Origin: an uncultured Mycoplasmatota bacterium | GTDB lineage: Bacteria; Bacillota_I; Bacilli_A; RF39; UBA660 | DNA length: 20,737 nt | Direction: 5' to 3' | Assembly: GCA_900551925.1 (NCBI GenBank) | Contig: URXR01000016.1 | Location: 1-20,737, forward strand | Shown here: positions 20,657 to 20,737 of the stretch, piece by piece | Layout of the letters: each line of letters begins with the position of its first letter | Position numbering within the stretch: the first letter of the stretch is position 1 | Notes under the pieces: generated by a model | Database searches by the model: none | What the model was told of the DNA's origin: nothing | The model's input: the letters and a program-made list of their open reading frames with translations, nothing else | Position numbers and translations under genes: made by a program

Positions 20657-20737
20657 ATATATAATGTTAATAAAAGAAACAATACGTGAATTTTCATTTG
20701 GAATTCCGTTTTTAAGTAAAAAACTGAAATAAGTCTG

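Noticed and set aside
20664..20732. 22-codon plus-strand frame at the right edge (MLIKETIREFSFGIPF...)
   Set aside because: It is short with no ribosome site. It could be the start of a real gene region, but nothing in the window supports that.
1..20737. CRISPR array or cas genes
   Set aside because: No regularly spaced direct repeats and no Cas-like proteins were seen.
1..20737. Mollicute-type code with TGA read as Trp
   Set aside because: Tryptophans in the clear genes are TGG, and yidD ends at TGA in the expected place.

Overview
The window looks like chromosome of a low-GC, cell-walled Bacillota (Bacilli/Erysipelotrichia or RF39-like gut lineage). The reasons are strong AT richness, a PolC-type replicative polymerase, AGGAGG/GGTGAT ribosome sites, TGA used as stop and not as Trp, and peptidoglycan-active enzymes (M23 peptidase, L,D-transpeptidase). 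The lineage is an inference. No plasmid, phage or CRISPR module is visible.

Layout: (1) 1-1566, leftward: what looks like the right end of an IS3-family element at the window edge, a promoter/terminator repeat, then two tandem TasA/camelysin-like secreted proteins. (2) 1673-7878, leftward: polC, an unrecognised gene, and an AI-2E-family permease. (3) 7920-10950, the accessory island: a large membrane-anchored surface protein with a C-terminal C-type-lectin/formylglycine-enzyme-like domain. Its last 40 codons are GC-rich and look like the variable region of a diversity-generating retroelement (DGR) target. It has a 10-G homopolymer near its start codon. Directly upstream, in opposite orientation, lies an IS3-family element with an intact A AAA AAG frameshift site, followed by a second IS-end-like relic and a near-identical copy of the promoter repeat seen at the left edge. 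(4) 10960-12826: rnc (leftward), then divergent yidD and a TroA/ZnuA-like lipoprotein lacking the usual metal-binding histidines. (5) 12905-18299, leftward: a four-TM protein with a long acidic tail, an M23 peptidase with SH3 domain, a zinc-ribbon DUF4352-like membrane protein, and an L,D-transpeptidase with Ig-like repeats; a cell-envelope cluster. (6) 18300-19067: a structured leader and an FxLYD-like membrane protein. (7) 19077-20618, leftward: tRNA-Ser(GCU), folD, and a tail-anchored coiled-coil protein.

The most interesting part is the 7.9-10.95 kb island. It combines a probable hypervariable surface receptor, a probable slipped-strand on/off switch, and an IS sitting between the gene and the promoter that probably drove it. 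The left edge shows the same promoter repeat followed by an IS-like end, which suggests a repeated cassette. No reverse transcriptase or template repeat is in this window, so a DGR link is inferred from the target side only.
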